The position numbers were made by a program, and so were the translations under genes. Shown in pieces: positions 28,663 through 37,216 of a DNA stretch of 64,000 bases (positions are counted from its first letter, which is position 1; each line of letters starts with the position of its first letter). Source of the stretch: Reyranella sp. (GTDB lineage Bacteria; Pseudomonadota; Alphaproteobacteria; Reyranellales; Reyranellaceae); assembly GCF_017305915.1 (NCBI RefSeq), contig NZ_JAFKJN010000018.1, positions 1 through 64,000 on the forward strand, written 5' to 3'. The notes below the pieces were generated by a model, which saw only the letters and a list, made by a program, of their open reading frames with translations, had not been told where the DNA came from and searched no databases.

Positions 28663-29474
28663 GGCTGCTCCAGAAGACCCGCGACGTATCCGATCATGCG
28701 CGCCGCACAGGTGACGCCGTCAGGCTCATAGACGAAAGGCTCCATCGCGATCCAGCCGTCATAGCCGGTTTCGCGCAGCGCGCGCACGACGGGCGCGAAC
28801 TTGTCTTCGCCCTGCCCCGGCCCGCGCCTGTTGCGGTCGTTGAGCTGGATATGCGCCATGAAGCCGGTCGCGTACAGGCGATGGATCGCATCGGCCACCG
28901 GCTCGGCCTCCATCAGGCCCGCCGCCAGGGTATCGACCATCGTGCGGAAGGCCGGGTTGCCGATGCACCGCACCATCGCCATGGCCTCGGCCAGCGTGTT
29001 GACGAAGTTGCAATCGGGCTTGGCCAGCGCCTCGAGGCAGTAGACGACGCCGGCCTTCTGCGCCGCCTCGGCCGCCAGAGCCCACGCCTCCTCGGCGCGC
29101 CGGGCGTCCGACGGATCGCCGACGCGCCGCTGGGCGGGCGAGCCGTGCACCAGATAGGCGCCGCCCAGCTCGGCGCAGAGGTCGATCGAGCCGCGCAGGA
29201 CATCGACGCTCCTCTGCCAGACCATGCGGTCTGCGGTCGTGATCGACAGGCCCGCCGGCGCCGCCAGCAGCCAATGCAGGCCGCTCACTTCGATACCGGC
29301 ATTGCGGCACGCGTTCCGGATTTCGGCGCGCTGGTGCGCCGGCATGCGCCAGCCGTCGTCGCCGAAGGTGAAGGGTGCGACTTCCAGTCCGCGATAGCCG
29401 AGACCGGCGGCGAGCGCGCATTGGCGATCGAAGGGAAGCTCCCGAATCACCTCGTTGCACAGGGAAAGCTTCAC
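28659..29474 (-). CDS. Sugar phosphate isomerase/epimerase family (xylose-isomerase-like barrel)
   Basis: 271 residues beginning MKLSLCNEVIRELPFDRQCALAAGLGYRGLEVAPF, the AP-endonuclease-2 barrel start. Metal-site segments are SGLHWLLAAPAG, YLVHGSPAQRRVG, YCLEALAKPDCNFVNT (Glu), MVDTLAAGLM, and HIQLNDRNRRGPGQGED (His/Asp), and a terminal Glu in WIAMEPFVYEPDG. It is the first gene of the minus-strand catabolic operon and is divergent from the ABC transporter. Related proteins epimerise ketoses or handle inositol derivatives. Confidence 0.83.
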   Translation of the reverse strand: MKLSLCNEVIRELPFDRQCALAAGLGYRGLEVAPFTFGDDGWRMPAHQRAEIRNACRNAGIEVSGLHWLLAAPAGLSITTADRMVWQRSVDVLRGSIDLCAELGGAYLVHGSPAQRRVGDPSDARRAEEAWALAAEAAQKAGVVYCLEALAKPDCNFVNTLAEAMAMVRCIGNPAFRTMVDTLAAGLMEAEPVADAIHRLYATGFMAHIQLNDRNRRGPGQGEDKFAPVVRALRETGYDGWIAMEPFVYEPDGVTCAARMIGYVAGLLEQP

Positions 29475-29513
29475 CGATGATCCTCGCCTTGACGCCAGAA
29501 AATGGCTTCGTCA

Positions 29514-29535
29514 GTGTGACTGAAATGCGTCACAC
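29514..29535. promoter_or_regulatory. Inverted repeat in the divergent promoter region
   Basis: GTGTGAC, an 8-base spacer and GTCACAC lie 7 bases before the ABC permease start and 40 bases from the isomerase start. The 67-base divergent region has little other room, so this is a good candidate operator controlling transporter and catabolic genes together. Confidence 0.5.
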
Positions 29536-29541
29536 GTCAGC

Positions 29542-30306
29542 ATGAAAATTCAGGCGTCGATTCGGCAGTACTGGCCGACGGCGGCGCTGTTCGTCGCCCT
29601 GATCGCGATCTGGCAGCTTGCCGTCAGCCTCACCGGCATCCGAGAATACCTGCTGCCCGCGCCGCTCTCTGTCTGGAACGCAATGTGGGACGGCGAGATC
29701 ACCTGGGCCCAGCATCTCTGGGTGACGAGCTGGGAGATCGTCGGCGCCTTCTTCATGGCCGCGATCGTCGGCGTCGCGCTGGGCGTCGCCATCGCCTGGT
29801 CGCCTTTGCTGGCCAATGCGCTGGTGCCGTTCCTGGTGTTCGTGAACACCCTGCCCAAGGTCGCGGTGGCACCGCTGTTCCTGATCTGGATGGGCTACGG
29901 CATCTTCCCCAACATGCTGATGGGGGCGCTGATCGGCTTCTTCCCGGTGGTGATCAACACCGCGGTCGGCCTCAGCCAGGTCGAAGCCGACATGCTCGAC
30001 CTGGGCCGCGTCTTCCACGCGCCGAAATGGAAGATCTTCGTCAAGATCCGCATTCCGAACGCCCTGCCCTACATCCTGAGCGCGCTCAAGATCACCGCGA
30101 CAGCCGCCGTGGTCGGCGCGATCGTCGGCGAGTTCGTCGCGTCGCAGAAGGGCCTCGGCTACGTCATCGTCACCACGCAGAGCAGCATGAACACCGGCGT
30201 GGCTTTTGCAGCATTGGTCTGGATCTCGATCGTCGGCCTGGTGCTGTACGGCCTGGTCGTCGTGCTGGCGCATCTGTGGGCGCCGTGGGCCGAGGGCGTC
30301 GATTGA
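29542..30306 (+). CDS. ABC transporter permease (TauC/SsuC/ThiX type)
   Basis: 254 residues with about six membrane segments. The cytoplasmic EAA loop is DLGRVFHAPKWKIFVKIRIPNALPYI. TLPKVAVAPLFLIWMGYGI near residue 110 is characteristic of the taurine/nitrate/pyrimidine-precursor permease family. First gene of a plus-strand operon, 18 bases before the binding protein gene. Substrate class is given by the binding protein. Confidence 0.9.
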   Translation: MKIQASIRQYWPTAALFVALIAIWQLAVSLTGIREYLLPAPLSVWNAMWDGEITWAQHLWVTSWEIVGAFFMAAIVGVALGVAIAWSPLLANALVPFLVFVNTLPKVAVAPLFLIWMGYGIFPNMLMGALIGFFPVVINTAVGLSQVEADMLDLGRVFHAPKWKIFVKIRIPNALPYILSALKITATAAVVGAIVGEFVASQKGLGYVIVTTQSSMNTGVAFAALVWISIVGLVLYGLVVVLAHLWAPWAEGVD

Positions 30307-30324
30307 TTTGAAGGGAGAATAGGG

Positions 30325-31311
30325 ATGAATCGCACACTGTCACTCGCGGTCGCGGCCCTGCTGGCCGCGACCGGCAGCGCCTCGGCGCAGGAGAAATGGA
30401 CCTTCGCGCTGAACTGGTTCCCGGTCGGCGACCACGCTGCCTACTGGGTGGCGCTGGAGAAGGGCTACTACAAGGCCAAGGGTCTCGACGTCACGCTCGA
30501 GAACTCCAAGGGCTCGGGCGACACCATCGCCAAGGTCGACACCGGCCGCGCCGATGCCGGCCTCGCCGACGCCGCGGTGCTGATCGCCTCGAAGGCACGC
30601 GGCACCACGGTCAAGACGATCGGCATGGTGTTCGACAAGACGCCGCTCAACATCTTCAGCCTCAAGAGCAAGCCGCTCGCCAAGCCCAAGGACCTCGAGG
30701 GCGCCTCGCTGGGCTCACCGCCGGGCGACGCGCAGCGCCAGATGTTCCCGGCCTTCGCCAAGGCCAACGGCATCGACGCCAGCAAGGTCACTTGGGTCAA
30801 CATCGAGCCCGCCGCCAAGATCGCCGCCGTCGCCGAGAAGCGCATGGACGGCGTCAGCGACTACACCACCGGCCTGCCGCTCTACGAGAAGGCCGCCGGC
30901 AAGGGCAACGTCGTGATGATGCCGTGGGCCAACTTCGGCTTCGACCTCTACTCGATGTCGATCATGGCGAGCGAGAAGACCATGAAGGACAAGCCCAAGC
31001 AGCTCAAAGCCTTCCTCGAGGCCTCCTACATGGGCTGGCGCGACGTCATGGCCGACCCGAAGGCCGCCATGGAGATCTTCAAGAAGCGCGTGCCGGAGAT
31101 CGACGTCGAGGCGCTCACCGCCAACATGATGATGGGCCTCGAGCTGATGAAGACCAACCAGTACGCCGAGGGCGGCATCGGCTCGATCGACGACAAGCGG
31201 ATGTGCGCCTCGGTCGACCTGGTCAACAGCTACATGGGCCTGCCCAAGAAGGTCGAGTGCAAGGACGTCTACACCAAGGACTTCTACACCAAGGTCGCGG
31301 TGCCGAAGTAG
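30325..31311 (+). CDS. ABC transporter substrate-binding protein, NMT1/THI5-like
   Basis: 328 residues with a signal peptide of about 21 residues (MNRTLSLAVAALLAATGSASA). WTFALNWFPVGDHAAYWVALEKGYYKAKGLDV is the THI5/SsuA-type type II binding-protein opening (first strand and helix around the ligand), and TIAKVDTGRADAGLADAAVL is the second characteristic block. Family ligands include pyrimidine thiamine precursors, sulfonates and aromatic compounds. The adjacent sugar-acid-like and glutaryl-CoA genes do not settle the choice. Confidence 0.88.
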   Translation: MNRTLSLAVAALLAATGSASAQEKWTFALNWFPVGDHAAYWVALEKGYYKAKGLDVTLENSKGSGDTIAKVDTGRADAGLADAAVLIASKARGTTVKTIGMVFDKTPLNIFSLKSKPLAKPKDLEGASLGSPPGDAQRQMFPAFAKANGIDASKVTWVNIEPAAKIAAVAEKRMDGVSDYTTGLPLYEKAAGKGNVVMMPWANFGFDLYSMSIMASEKTMKDKPKQLKAFLEASYMGWRDVMADPKAAMEIFKKRVPEIDVEALTANMMMGLELMKTNQYAEGGIGSIDDKRMCASVDLVNSYMGLPKKVECKDVYTKDFYTKVAVPK

Positions 31312-31313
31312 CA

Positions 31314-32117
31314 GTGGCCGACTCTCTGATCGACCTCTCCGGGGTCGGCATGACCTATCAGGCGGCGAGCGGCCCGGTCGAGGCGCTCGCCGGCATCTCG
31401 CTCGAGGTCGGCCAGGGCGAGTTCGTGTCCCTGGTCGGCCCGAGCGGCTGCGGCAAGTCGACCTTGCTGCGCATCGTGGCGGGCTTGCGGCCGGCGACCG
31501 TCGGCACGGTCACGGTCGGCGGCCGCACGGTGGCCCAGCCGATCCCCGACATCGGCATGGTGTTCCAGGCGCCGATCCTGCTGAAGTGGCGGTCGATCCT
31601 GGACAACGTCCTGCTGCCCGCCGAGCTGGCGGGAAAGGAGAAGCGCGCCTACTGGGCGCGCGCCCACGAGCTGCTGGAGATGGCCGGGCTGCACGGCTTC
31701 GCCGAGAAGCTGCCGCGCGAGCTGTCGGGCGGCATGCAGCAGCGCGCCTCGCTGTGCCGCGCCCTGCTGCTCGACCCGCCGCTGCTGCTGATGGACGAGC
31801 CGTTCGGCGCCCTCGACGCCATGACGCGCGACGACATGGCGCTCGAGCTGCTGCGCATCTGGGGCGAGCGCGACCTCGCCCGCGACCAGCGCAAGACCGT
31901 CCTGTTCGTCACCCATTCGATCGGCGAGGCGGTGTTCCTGTCCGACCGCGTGGTGGTCATGAGCCCCCGCCCCGGCCGCATCGCGGCAGACCTCCGGATC
32001 GACCTGCCCCGGCCCAGAACGGTGGAATTACGGGCTTCCGAGGCCTTCGGCCAACTCTCTCTGGAGATCTTCCGCACCCTCACCGGGAGGGCAGTTGGCG
32101 CAACCGGCGCTGCCTGA
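31314..32117 (+). CDS. ABC transporter ATP-binding protein (SsuB/TauB type)
   Basis: 267 residues from the GTG at 31314, 2 bases after the binding-protein stop; the frame is open upstream inside that gene but not homologous. Walker A GPSGCGKST, Q-loop MVFQAPILLKW, signature LSGGMQQRASLCRAL, Walker B LLLMDEPFGALDAMTRDDM and H-loop LFVTHSIGEA are all in order. Together with the two preceding genes it makes a complete importer. Confidence 0.93.
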   Translation: MADSLIDLSGVGMTYQAASGPVEALAGISLEVGQGEFVSLVGPSGCGKSTLLRIVAGLRPATVGTVTVGGRTVAQPIPDIGMVFQAPILLKWRSILDNVLLPAELAGKEKRAYWARAHELLEMAGLHGFAEKLPRELSGGMQQRASLCRALLLDPPLLLMDEPFGALDAMTRDDMALELLRIWGERDLARDQRKTVLFVTHSIGEAVFLSDRVVVMSPRPGRIAADLRIDLPRPRTVELRASEAFGQLSLEIFRTLTGRAVGATGAA

Positions 32118-32149
32118 TAAGACGCGCCGAAAGATCGACAGGAGCAGCC

Positions 32150-33382
32150 ATGGCAACCGCCACCCCGATGAAGAGCGCCGCGCGCGGCATCAGCGCCGAC
32201 GCCAAGCCGTTCGACTGGGAGGACCCGTTCTTCCTCGACGACCAGCTCACCGAGGAGGAGATCGCGATCCGCGACGTCGCGCGCGACTACTGCCAGGACA
32301 AGCTGATGCCGCGGGTGATCGAGGCCAACCGCCACGAGAAGTTCGACCGCGAGATCATGAACGAGATGGGCGCGCTCGGCCTGCTCGGCTCCACCCTGCC
32401 CGAGAAGTACGGCTGCGCCGCCACCAACTACACCGTCTACGGCCTGGTGGCGCGCGAGGTCGAGGCGGTCGACTCGGGCTACCGCTCGGCGATGAGCGTG
32501 CAGTCCTCGCTGGTCATGCATCCGATCTACGCCTACGGCTCGGAAGAGCAGCGCATGAAGTACCTTCCCAAGCTCGCCTCGGGCGAATGGGTCGGCTGCT
32601 TCGGCCTGACCGAGCCCGACCACGGCTCCGACCCCGGCAGCATGAAGACCCGCGCCGTGACCGTGCCCGGCGGCTACAGCCTCTCGGGCTCGAAGATGTG
32701 GATCACCAACTCGCCGATCGCCGACGTGCTGGTGATCTGGGCCAAGCTCGACGGCGGCGCGATCCGCGGCTTCATCCTGGAGCGCGGCTGGAAGGGCATC
32801 GAGACGCCGAAGATCGAGGGCAAGTTCAGCCTGCGCGCCTCGGTGACCGGCGCCATCATGCTCGACGAGGTGTTCGTGCCGGTCGAGAACATGCTGCCCA
32901 ACGTCTCGGGCCTCGGCGGCCCGTTCGGCTGCCTCAATAACGCCCGCTACGGCATCGCCTGGGGCGCCATGGGCGCCGCCGAGTTCTGCTGGAAGCGGGC
33001 GCGCAACTACACGCTCGACCGCAAGCAGTTCGGCCGGCCGCTCGCCGCCAACCAGCTCATCCAGAAGAAGCTCGCCGACATGCAGACCGAGATCACGCTC
33101 GGCCTGCAGGCCTGCCTGCGCGTCGGCCGGCTCAAGGATGCCGGCCACGCCCAGCCGGAGATGATCTCGCTGATCAAGCGCAACAACTGCGGCAAGGCAC
33201 TCGACATCGCCCGCGTCGCCCGCGACATGCACGGCGGCAACGGCGTGTCGGACGAGTATCACGTGATCCGCCACGCCATGAACCTCGAGGCGGTCAACAC
33301 CTACGAGGGCACGCACGACGTGCACGCCCTGATCCTCGGCCGCGCCATCACCGGCATCCAGGCCTTCACCGCGCAAGGCTGA
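32150..33382 (+). CDS. gcdH: Glutaryl-CoA dehydrogenase (acyl-CoA dehydrogenase family)
   Basis: 410 residues. FAD enzyme oxidising and decarboxylating glutaryl-CoA to crotonyl-CoA in lysine, tryptophan and aromatic breakdown. Start at 32150 has AGGAG 6 bases upstream. Motifs: FGLTEPDHGSDPGSM (flavin/substrate loop), KMWITNSPIADVLVIWAK, LDRKQFGRPLAANQLIQKKLADM, and the catalytic Glu in NTYEGTHDVHALILGRAITGIQAF near residue 386. The sequence LNNARYGIAWGAMGAAEFC is typical of glutaryl-CoA rather than other acyl-CoA dehydrogenases. It lies 32 bases after the ABC ATPase gene. Confidence 0.9.
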   Translation: MATATPMKSAARGISADAKPFDWEDPFFLDDQLTEEEIAIRDVARDYCQDKLMPRVIEANRHEKFDREIMNEMGALGLLGSTLPEKYGCAATNYTVYGLVAREVEAVDSGYRSAMSVQSSLVMHPIYAYGSEEQRMKYLPKLASGEWVGCFGLTEPDHGSDPGSMKTRAVTVPGGYSLSGSKMWITNSPIADVLVIWAKLDGGAIRGFILERGWKGIETPKIEGKFSLRASVTGAIMLDEVFVPVENMLPNVSGLGGPFGCLNNARYGIAWGAMGAAEFCWKRARNYTLDRKQFGRPLAANQLIQKKLADMQTEITLGLQACLRVGRLKDAGHAQPEMISLIKRNNCGKALDIARVARDMHGGNGVSDEYHVIRHAMNLEAVNTYEGTHDVHALILGRAITGIQAFTAQG

Positions 33383-33385
33383 GGC

Positions 33386-34132
33386 ATGGACCTGCCGCCG
33401 GCCGGCGACATCGCGCTGGTCGTCGCCGGCGCGGCGGTGGCGGGCTTCGTCAACGGCCTGAGCGGCACCGGCTATGCGCTGGTGTCGCTGGGCTTCTGGC
33501 TCCACGCCATGCCGCCGCAGACGGCGGCGCCGCTGGTCGCCTTCTGCTCGGTCGCGGGCCACCTCCAGTCGCTGCCCAAGATCTGGCATGGCGTGGTCTG
33601 GTCCCGGGTCTGGCCGTTCCTGCTCGGCGGCCTGATCGGCGTTCCGCTCGGCACTGCCCTGCTGAGCCATGTCGAGGTCAAGCCGCTCAAGCTGGGCGTC
33701 GGCCTGCTGCTGATCTTCTACGTCTTCTGGATGGTCCTGGTGCGCCGCCCGCCGGTGGTGCTGTTCGGCGGCCGGCTGGCCGACGGCACGGCCGGCTTTG
33801 GGGGCGGCGTGCTGGGCGGCATGGCGAGCATCAGCGGTCCGATCCCGGTGATCTGGACCCAATTGCGCGGCTGGACCATGCAGGAGCAGCGCGGCGTCAA
33901 CCAGCCGTTCAACATGAGCATCCTCGCCTTCTCCATCGTCACCGCAGCGGTCGCAGGCTTCCTCGACCGCACCTTCTTCATGTGGGTGGCGATCGTGCTG
34001 CCGGTCACCATCATCGGCGCGCATGTCGGCCTGCGTCTCTACCGACGCGTCAACGACGTTCAGTTCCGCCGCATCATCCTCGTCCTGCTCGGCCTTTCCG
34101 GTCTGACCTTGATCGGTACGTCGCTGTCATGA
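33386..34132 (+). CDS. Sulfite exporter TauE/SafE family protein
   Basis: 248 residues, about eight membrane segments, with the glycine-rich family repeats GFVNGLSGTGYALVSLGFW near the N-terminus and GTAGFGGGVLGGMASISGP near residue 135. Families of this type export sulfite, sulfoacetate or other organosulfur anions. The next gene overlaps by 4 bases and encodes a cytochrome resembling thiosulfate dehydrogenase, which fits a sulfur-anion role. It starts 3 bases after gcdH. Confidence 0.87.
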   Translation: MDLPPAGDIALVVAGAAVAGFVNGLSGTGYALVSLGFWLHAMPPQTAAPLVAFCSVAGHLQSLPKIWHGVVWSRVWPFLLGGLIGVPLGTALLSHVEVKPLKLGVGLLLIFYVFWMVLVRRPPVVLFGGRLADGTAGFGGGVLGGMASISGPIPVIWTQLRGWTMQEQRGVNQPFNMSILAFSIVTAAVAGFLDRTFFMWVAIVLPVTIIGAHVGLRLYRRVNDVQFRRIILVLLGLSGLTLIGTSLS

Positions 34133-34881
34133 CCCTGAAGGGATTCGCCGCCGCCTTCCTGGCGGTCTGCTGCGCGATTGCGGCAGGTACGCTGGCCACC
34201 TATCGGCCGGCGGCCGTGGCAACGGCCGCCGACGATCTCGTCGGCTACGGCAAGCGGCTGGTGACTGAGACCTTCGCCGAAATCGGCCCTGACACCGGCA
34301 AGCCCTTCGCCGGCAACCGCCTCGCCTGCCAGAGCCGCCATCTCGACGCCGGCACCAGACCTTCAGGCGTGCCGCTGGTCGGCGTCGCCAAGGCCTATCC
34401 GAAGTTCTCGGCCCGCAGCGGCCGTGTGATCTCGCTCGCCGAGCGCATCGACGAATGCATGACACGGTCGATGAACGGCACGACGCTGCCGCAGGACTCG
34501 CGCGAGATGGCCGCGTTCATCGCCTACATCCGCTCACTCGACGGCCCGGCCGTCGTGCAGGCGCCTCCCGCCCCCACGCCATCGACACCGCCGGACGCGG
34601 CCCGCGGCGCCGAGGTCCATACCCGCGTCTGCGCCGCCTGCCATCAACCGGACGGCCTCGGCCGCCGCGCCGGCAGGGGCTACGAGTTCCCGCCGCTCTG
34701 GGGCCCCGACAGCTTCAACGACGGCGCCGGCATGGACCGCTTCGAGCGTGCGGTCGGCTTCATCCAGCGCAACATGCCGCGCGGCATCGATCCGGCGCAT
34801 CCGCAACTCACCCTGCAGGAAGCCTGGGACGTCGCCGCCTTGCTGCAGTCGAAGCCTAGGCCCCGCTACGCAGGACGTTGA
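34129..34881 (+). CDS. Periplasmic c-type cytochrome, TsdA/DHCH-like, with only one intact heme motif
   Basis: 250 residues: N-terminal signal/anchor (residues about 1-25), a first cytochrome domain, a Pro-rich linker (residues about 145-157) and a second domain. The first heme site reads CQSRH (Cys67, Arg70, His71) where relatives have CxxCH; the surroundings (RLACQSRHLDAGTRPSG, then AERIDECMTRSMNG) are otherwise typical of TsdA/DHCH domains. The second site CAACH (168-172) is intact. The Cys-to-Arg change is a single base from TGC to CGC. The gene overlaps the TauE stop, and its end overlaps the convergent GST-like gene by 26 bases. Electron donor and partner unknown. Confidence 0.78.
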   Translation: MTLKGFAAAFLAVCCAIAAGTLATYRPAAVATAADDLVGYGKRLVTETFAEIGPDTGKPFAGNRLACQSRHLDAGTRPSGVPLVGVAKAYPKFSARSGRVISLAERIDECMTRSMNGTTLPQDSREMAAFIAYIRSLDGPAVVQAPPAPTPSTPPDAARGAEVHTRVCAACHQPDGLGRRAGRGYEFPPLWGPDSFNDGAGMDRFERAVGFIQRNMPRGIDPAHPQLTLQEAWDVAALLQSKPRPRYAGR

Positions 34882-35845
34882 GGCAGCGTACTTTTTCCAG
34901 GATCTCGTCGAGCTCCGCCGTCCTCGCGGCGGCGTACTTGCGGCGGATCTCCTGCAGCGAGCGCGCGTGGTACTTCTGCGGCTCCTGCGTCCACTCGGCA
35001 CCAGCCAGGGTCATGGTGAAGCTCTTCTCGCCCTTGGCGATGGCTTCGGCGTTGGCCGCCGACCACGGCAGGAACAGCCGGCCGACCTCTTCGGTCAGCA
35101 GCGGCATCAACCCGGCCGACAGCGACGACCAGGTCTCGAACGGCCCCTCGTCCTTCGGCGACACCATGCGCTGCACCCACTTCATCACGTTGGGCGCCGA
35201 GGCCCGCATGATCGCGCCGGGCGTTGGGTCGGTCGCGGCCTCGTAGAACTGGCCCCATAGGCCGAAGTCGGCCATCGCCGGGCACCCGCCGAGCACGTAC
35301 GGCCGCGCCGCCAGATGCCGGTCGAGGATCGCGAGCGCGTGCTTGAACGAGGCCTCGATCACCGGTCGCGTCGTCGGGTTGGAGCCGACGAAGCCCAGCC
35401 GCCCCGTCATCCGCTCGGCGACCGCTGCGCGGGCCTGCGCCACCGCGACCGTGCCCTGCTCGCCCGCCGACACCTGCGCGATGCGCTCCGCCGTCGCCCA
35501 GGTGTCCGGCACGTAAGCCCAGCGATAGTGGAACATCCACTTGTTGCCCCACTCGTCGCCGTACTCCTCGAGCAGCGCCGAGAGGAAGGCGAGCGTGGGA
35601 TCGTCGGGCCGCAGCGACGGCGCCGCGGCCTCGAAGCGCTCGATGATCGGCGTCGAATCCTGGAGGCCCTCGCCTTCGGGCGTCACCACCAGCGGAACCA
35701 GCGGCAGCTTGGCGTATTTCTGGAACTCGGCCTGGTTGGCCGGCGAACGCAGCAGCCATTCGTGGTCGAGGTTCTTGTAGCGGAAGTACGACCGCACCTT
35801 CACCGAATAGGGCGACAGCTCCGAGCCGAAGATCCGGTAGCTCAC
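34856..35845 (-). CDS. Glutathione S-transferase family protein, long form
   Basis: 329 residues from a GTG overlapping the corA stop (GTGA). The N-terminal thioredoxin fold begins VSYRIFGSELSPYSVKVRSYFRYKNLDHEW and contains LPLVPLVVTPEGEGLQDSTPIIERFE, the glutathione-binding cis-Pro and Asp/Ser motif. An all-alpha C-terminal domain extends from about residue 95, longer than in classical GSTs. No close specific assignment. It is convergent with the cytochrome gene, overlapping by 26 bases. Confidence 0.8.
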   Translation of the reverse strand: MSYRIFGSELSPYSVKVRSYFRYKNLDHEWLLRSPANQAEFQKYAKLPLVPLVVTPEGEGLQDSTPIIERFEAAAPSLRPDDPTLAFLSALLEEYGDEWGNKWMFHYRWAYVPDTWATAERIAQVSAGEQGTVAVAQARAAVAERMTGRLGFVGSNPTTRPVIEASFKHALAILDRHLAARPYVLGGCPAMADFGLWGQFYEAATDPTPGAIMRASAPNVMKWVQRMVSPKDEGPFETWSSLSAGLMPLLTEEVGRLFLPWSAANAEAIAKGEKSFTMTLAGAEWTQEPQKYHARSLQEIRRKYAAARTAELDEILEKVRCLNVLRSGA

Positions 35846-36909
35846 AGCCAGCGCTTCCGCTTCACCCAGACGAAGATGCCGGTCACGATCGCGGCGACCC
35901 ACACCCAGAACCAGACGTAGCCGAACTGCCAGCCGAGCTCGGGCATGTTGCCCTTCTCGCGGTCGAAGTTCATGCCGTAGAGGCCGGTCAGGAAGGTCAG
36001 CGGCAGGAAGAAGACCGTGATCACCGCCATGGTCTTCATCACCTCGGACATGCGGTTCGACGACTGCAGCAGATAGATTTCCATCAGGCCGTTGCACATT
36101 TCCCGGTAGCTTTCGATCAGGTCGAGCAGGCCGACCGAGTGGTCGAAGCAGTCGCGCAGATAGGTGCGCGTCTCAGGCATGATGAACGGCGTCTCCGGCC
36201 GCATCACCGACAGTATGGTCTCGCGCTCGGCCCATTCGAGGCGATGGAAGGTCACCAGGGCGCGCCGCGCCTGGTGGATATGGCCCAGCGTCTCGTTGGT
36301 CGGATGGCCGAGCGCCTCGTCCTCCAGCGCCTCGAGATGGCTGGCCAGGGTCTCGATCAGGGGGAACTTGCGGTCGACGACCAAGTCGATCAGCGCATAG
36401 ACGAGATAGTCGACGCCGAACATGCGCAACCGGCTGCCCGCGGTCTGCACCCGGTCGCGCACCGGCTTGAAGATGTCCTGCTTGTGGTCATGGAACGAGA
36501 CGACGTAGTTGTCGCCGAAGAAGATGCTGACCTGGCGCATCTGCAGCTCGCCGCCCTCGTAGGACGGGTCGGCGAGCACGATGAAGCCCTGGCCCTCATA
36601 GAGGTCGAGCTTGGCCCGCTGGTTGCCGTGGAACACGTCCTCGAGCGCCAGCGGATGCAGGTTGAAGGCCATGCCGAGGTCGCGCAGCATTTCCGACGAA
36701 GGCCGGCCCGCGACGTCAATCCAGGTCCGGCCGGGCGTGCCGAGGTGGAAGCGGCACTCGTCGACCTCGACATTTTGGACGACCTGGACGTCCTCCTGGG
36801 TGTACTCGACCAGGGTGAAATCGAGCGCCTCGTCGGGCACGGGCGCCCGGCCCGCGAGCGTGCCCGGCGCAGTACCCGGCTTGGTATGGCGGGGAAGAAC
36901 TCCATCCAT
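35842..36909 (-). CDS. corA: Magnesium/cobalt transporter CorA
   Basis: 355 residues: a large N-terminal cytosolic domain and two C-terminal membrane helices. The selectivity motif GMNF occurs near residue 315 (LTGLYGMNFDREKGNMPELGWQ, with MPEL loop), preceded by FFLPLTFLTGLYG. The cytosolic part has HGNQRAKLDLYEGQGFIVLADP and DHSVGLLDLIESYREMCNGLMEIYLLQSSNRMSEVMKT, the stalk helix. Homopentameric Mg2+ channel. It lies 11 bases from the monooxygenase-like gene upstream. Confidence 0.94.
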   Translation of the reverse strand: MDGVLPRHTKPGTAPGTLAGRAPVPDEALDFTLVEYTQEDVQVVQNVEVDECRFHLGTPGRTWIDVAGRPSSEMLRDLGMAFNLHPLALEDVFHGNQRAKLDLYEGQGFIVLADPSYEGGELQMRQVSIFFGDNYVVSFHDHKQDIFKPVRDRVQTAGSRLRMFGVDYLVYALIDLVVDRKFPLIETLASHLEALEDEALGHPTNETLGHIHQARRALVTFHRLEWAERETILSVMRPETPFIMPETRTYLRDCFDHSVGLLDLIESYREMCNGLMEIYLLQSSNRMSEVMKTMAVITVFFLPLTFLTGLYGMNFDREKGNMPELGWQFGYVWFWVWVAAIVTGIFVWVKRKRWL

Positions 36910-36920
36910 GATCGATCGCT

Positions 36921-37205
36921 TCAGACCTCGTGCATCACCTGGACGTCGGGCCGCCCGGCAAGATAGTCGCCAAGCTTGCGCCCGAGTTCCTTGAAGTGCG
37001 GCGCCGCCCGGTGGGCGTCGAGCGCCGCCTGGTCGTCATAACGCTCCAGCATGACATAAACGTTGGGATCGGCGGTCTTGTGCAGGGCGTAGAGCTTGTT
37101 GCCCGGCTCGTCGGACCGGACCTTGGCCTGCAGCGCCTTCATGGCCGCCTCGAACTCGGCGTTGGTGCCGGGCTTGATGGTCAGTTTGGCAATGACGCCG
37201 AGCAT
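36921..37205 (-). CDS. Antibiotic biosynthesis monooxygenase-like (putative quinol monooxygenase)
   Basis: 94 residues, one ferredoxin-like dimeric alpha-beta barrel domain. I chose the ATG at 37205 because GGGAG lies about 7 bases upstream and the family begins MLGVIAKLTIKPG; the longer frame upstream is unconserved. KLYALHKTADPNVYVMLERYDDQAALDAHRAAPHFKELG is the diagnostic family stretch. Such proteins oxidise quinols or act as small accessory proteins. Follows the MaoC gene by 11 bases and probably shares its transcript. Confidence 0.8.
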   Translation of the reverse strand: MLGVIAKLTIKPGTNAEFEAAMKALQAKVRSDEPGNKLYALHKTADPNVYVMLERYDDQAALDAHRAAPHFKELGRKLGDYLAGRPDVQVMHEV

Positions 37206-37216
37206 GCTCGGTCTCC

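Noticed and set aside
30396..31313. Alternative plus-strand frame through the binding protein gene
   Set aside because: It is only an upstream open extension of the ATPase frame; low-complexity Arg/Gly/Gln composition shows it is a shadow.
28659..34881. tRNA, rRNA or CRISPR elements
   Set aside because: None found by eye here or elsewhere in the window; a dedicated tRNA and CRISPR scan would settle this.
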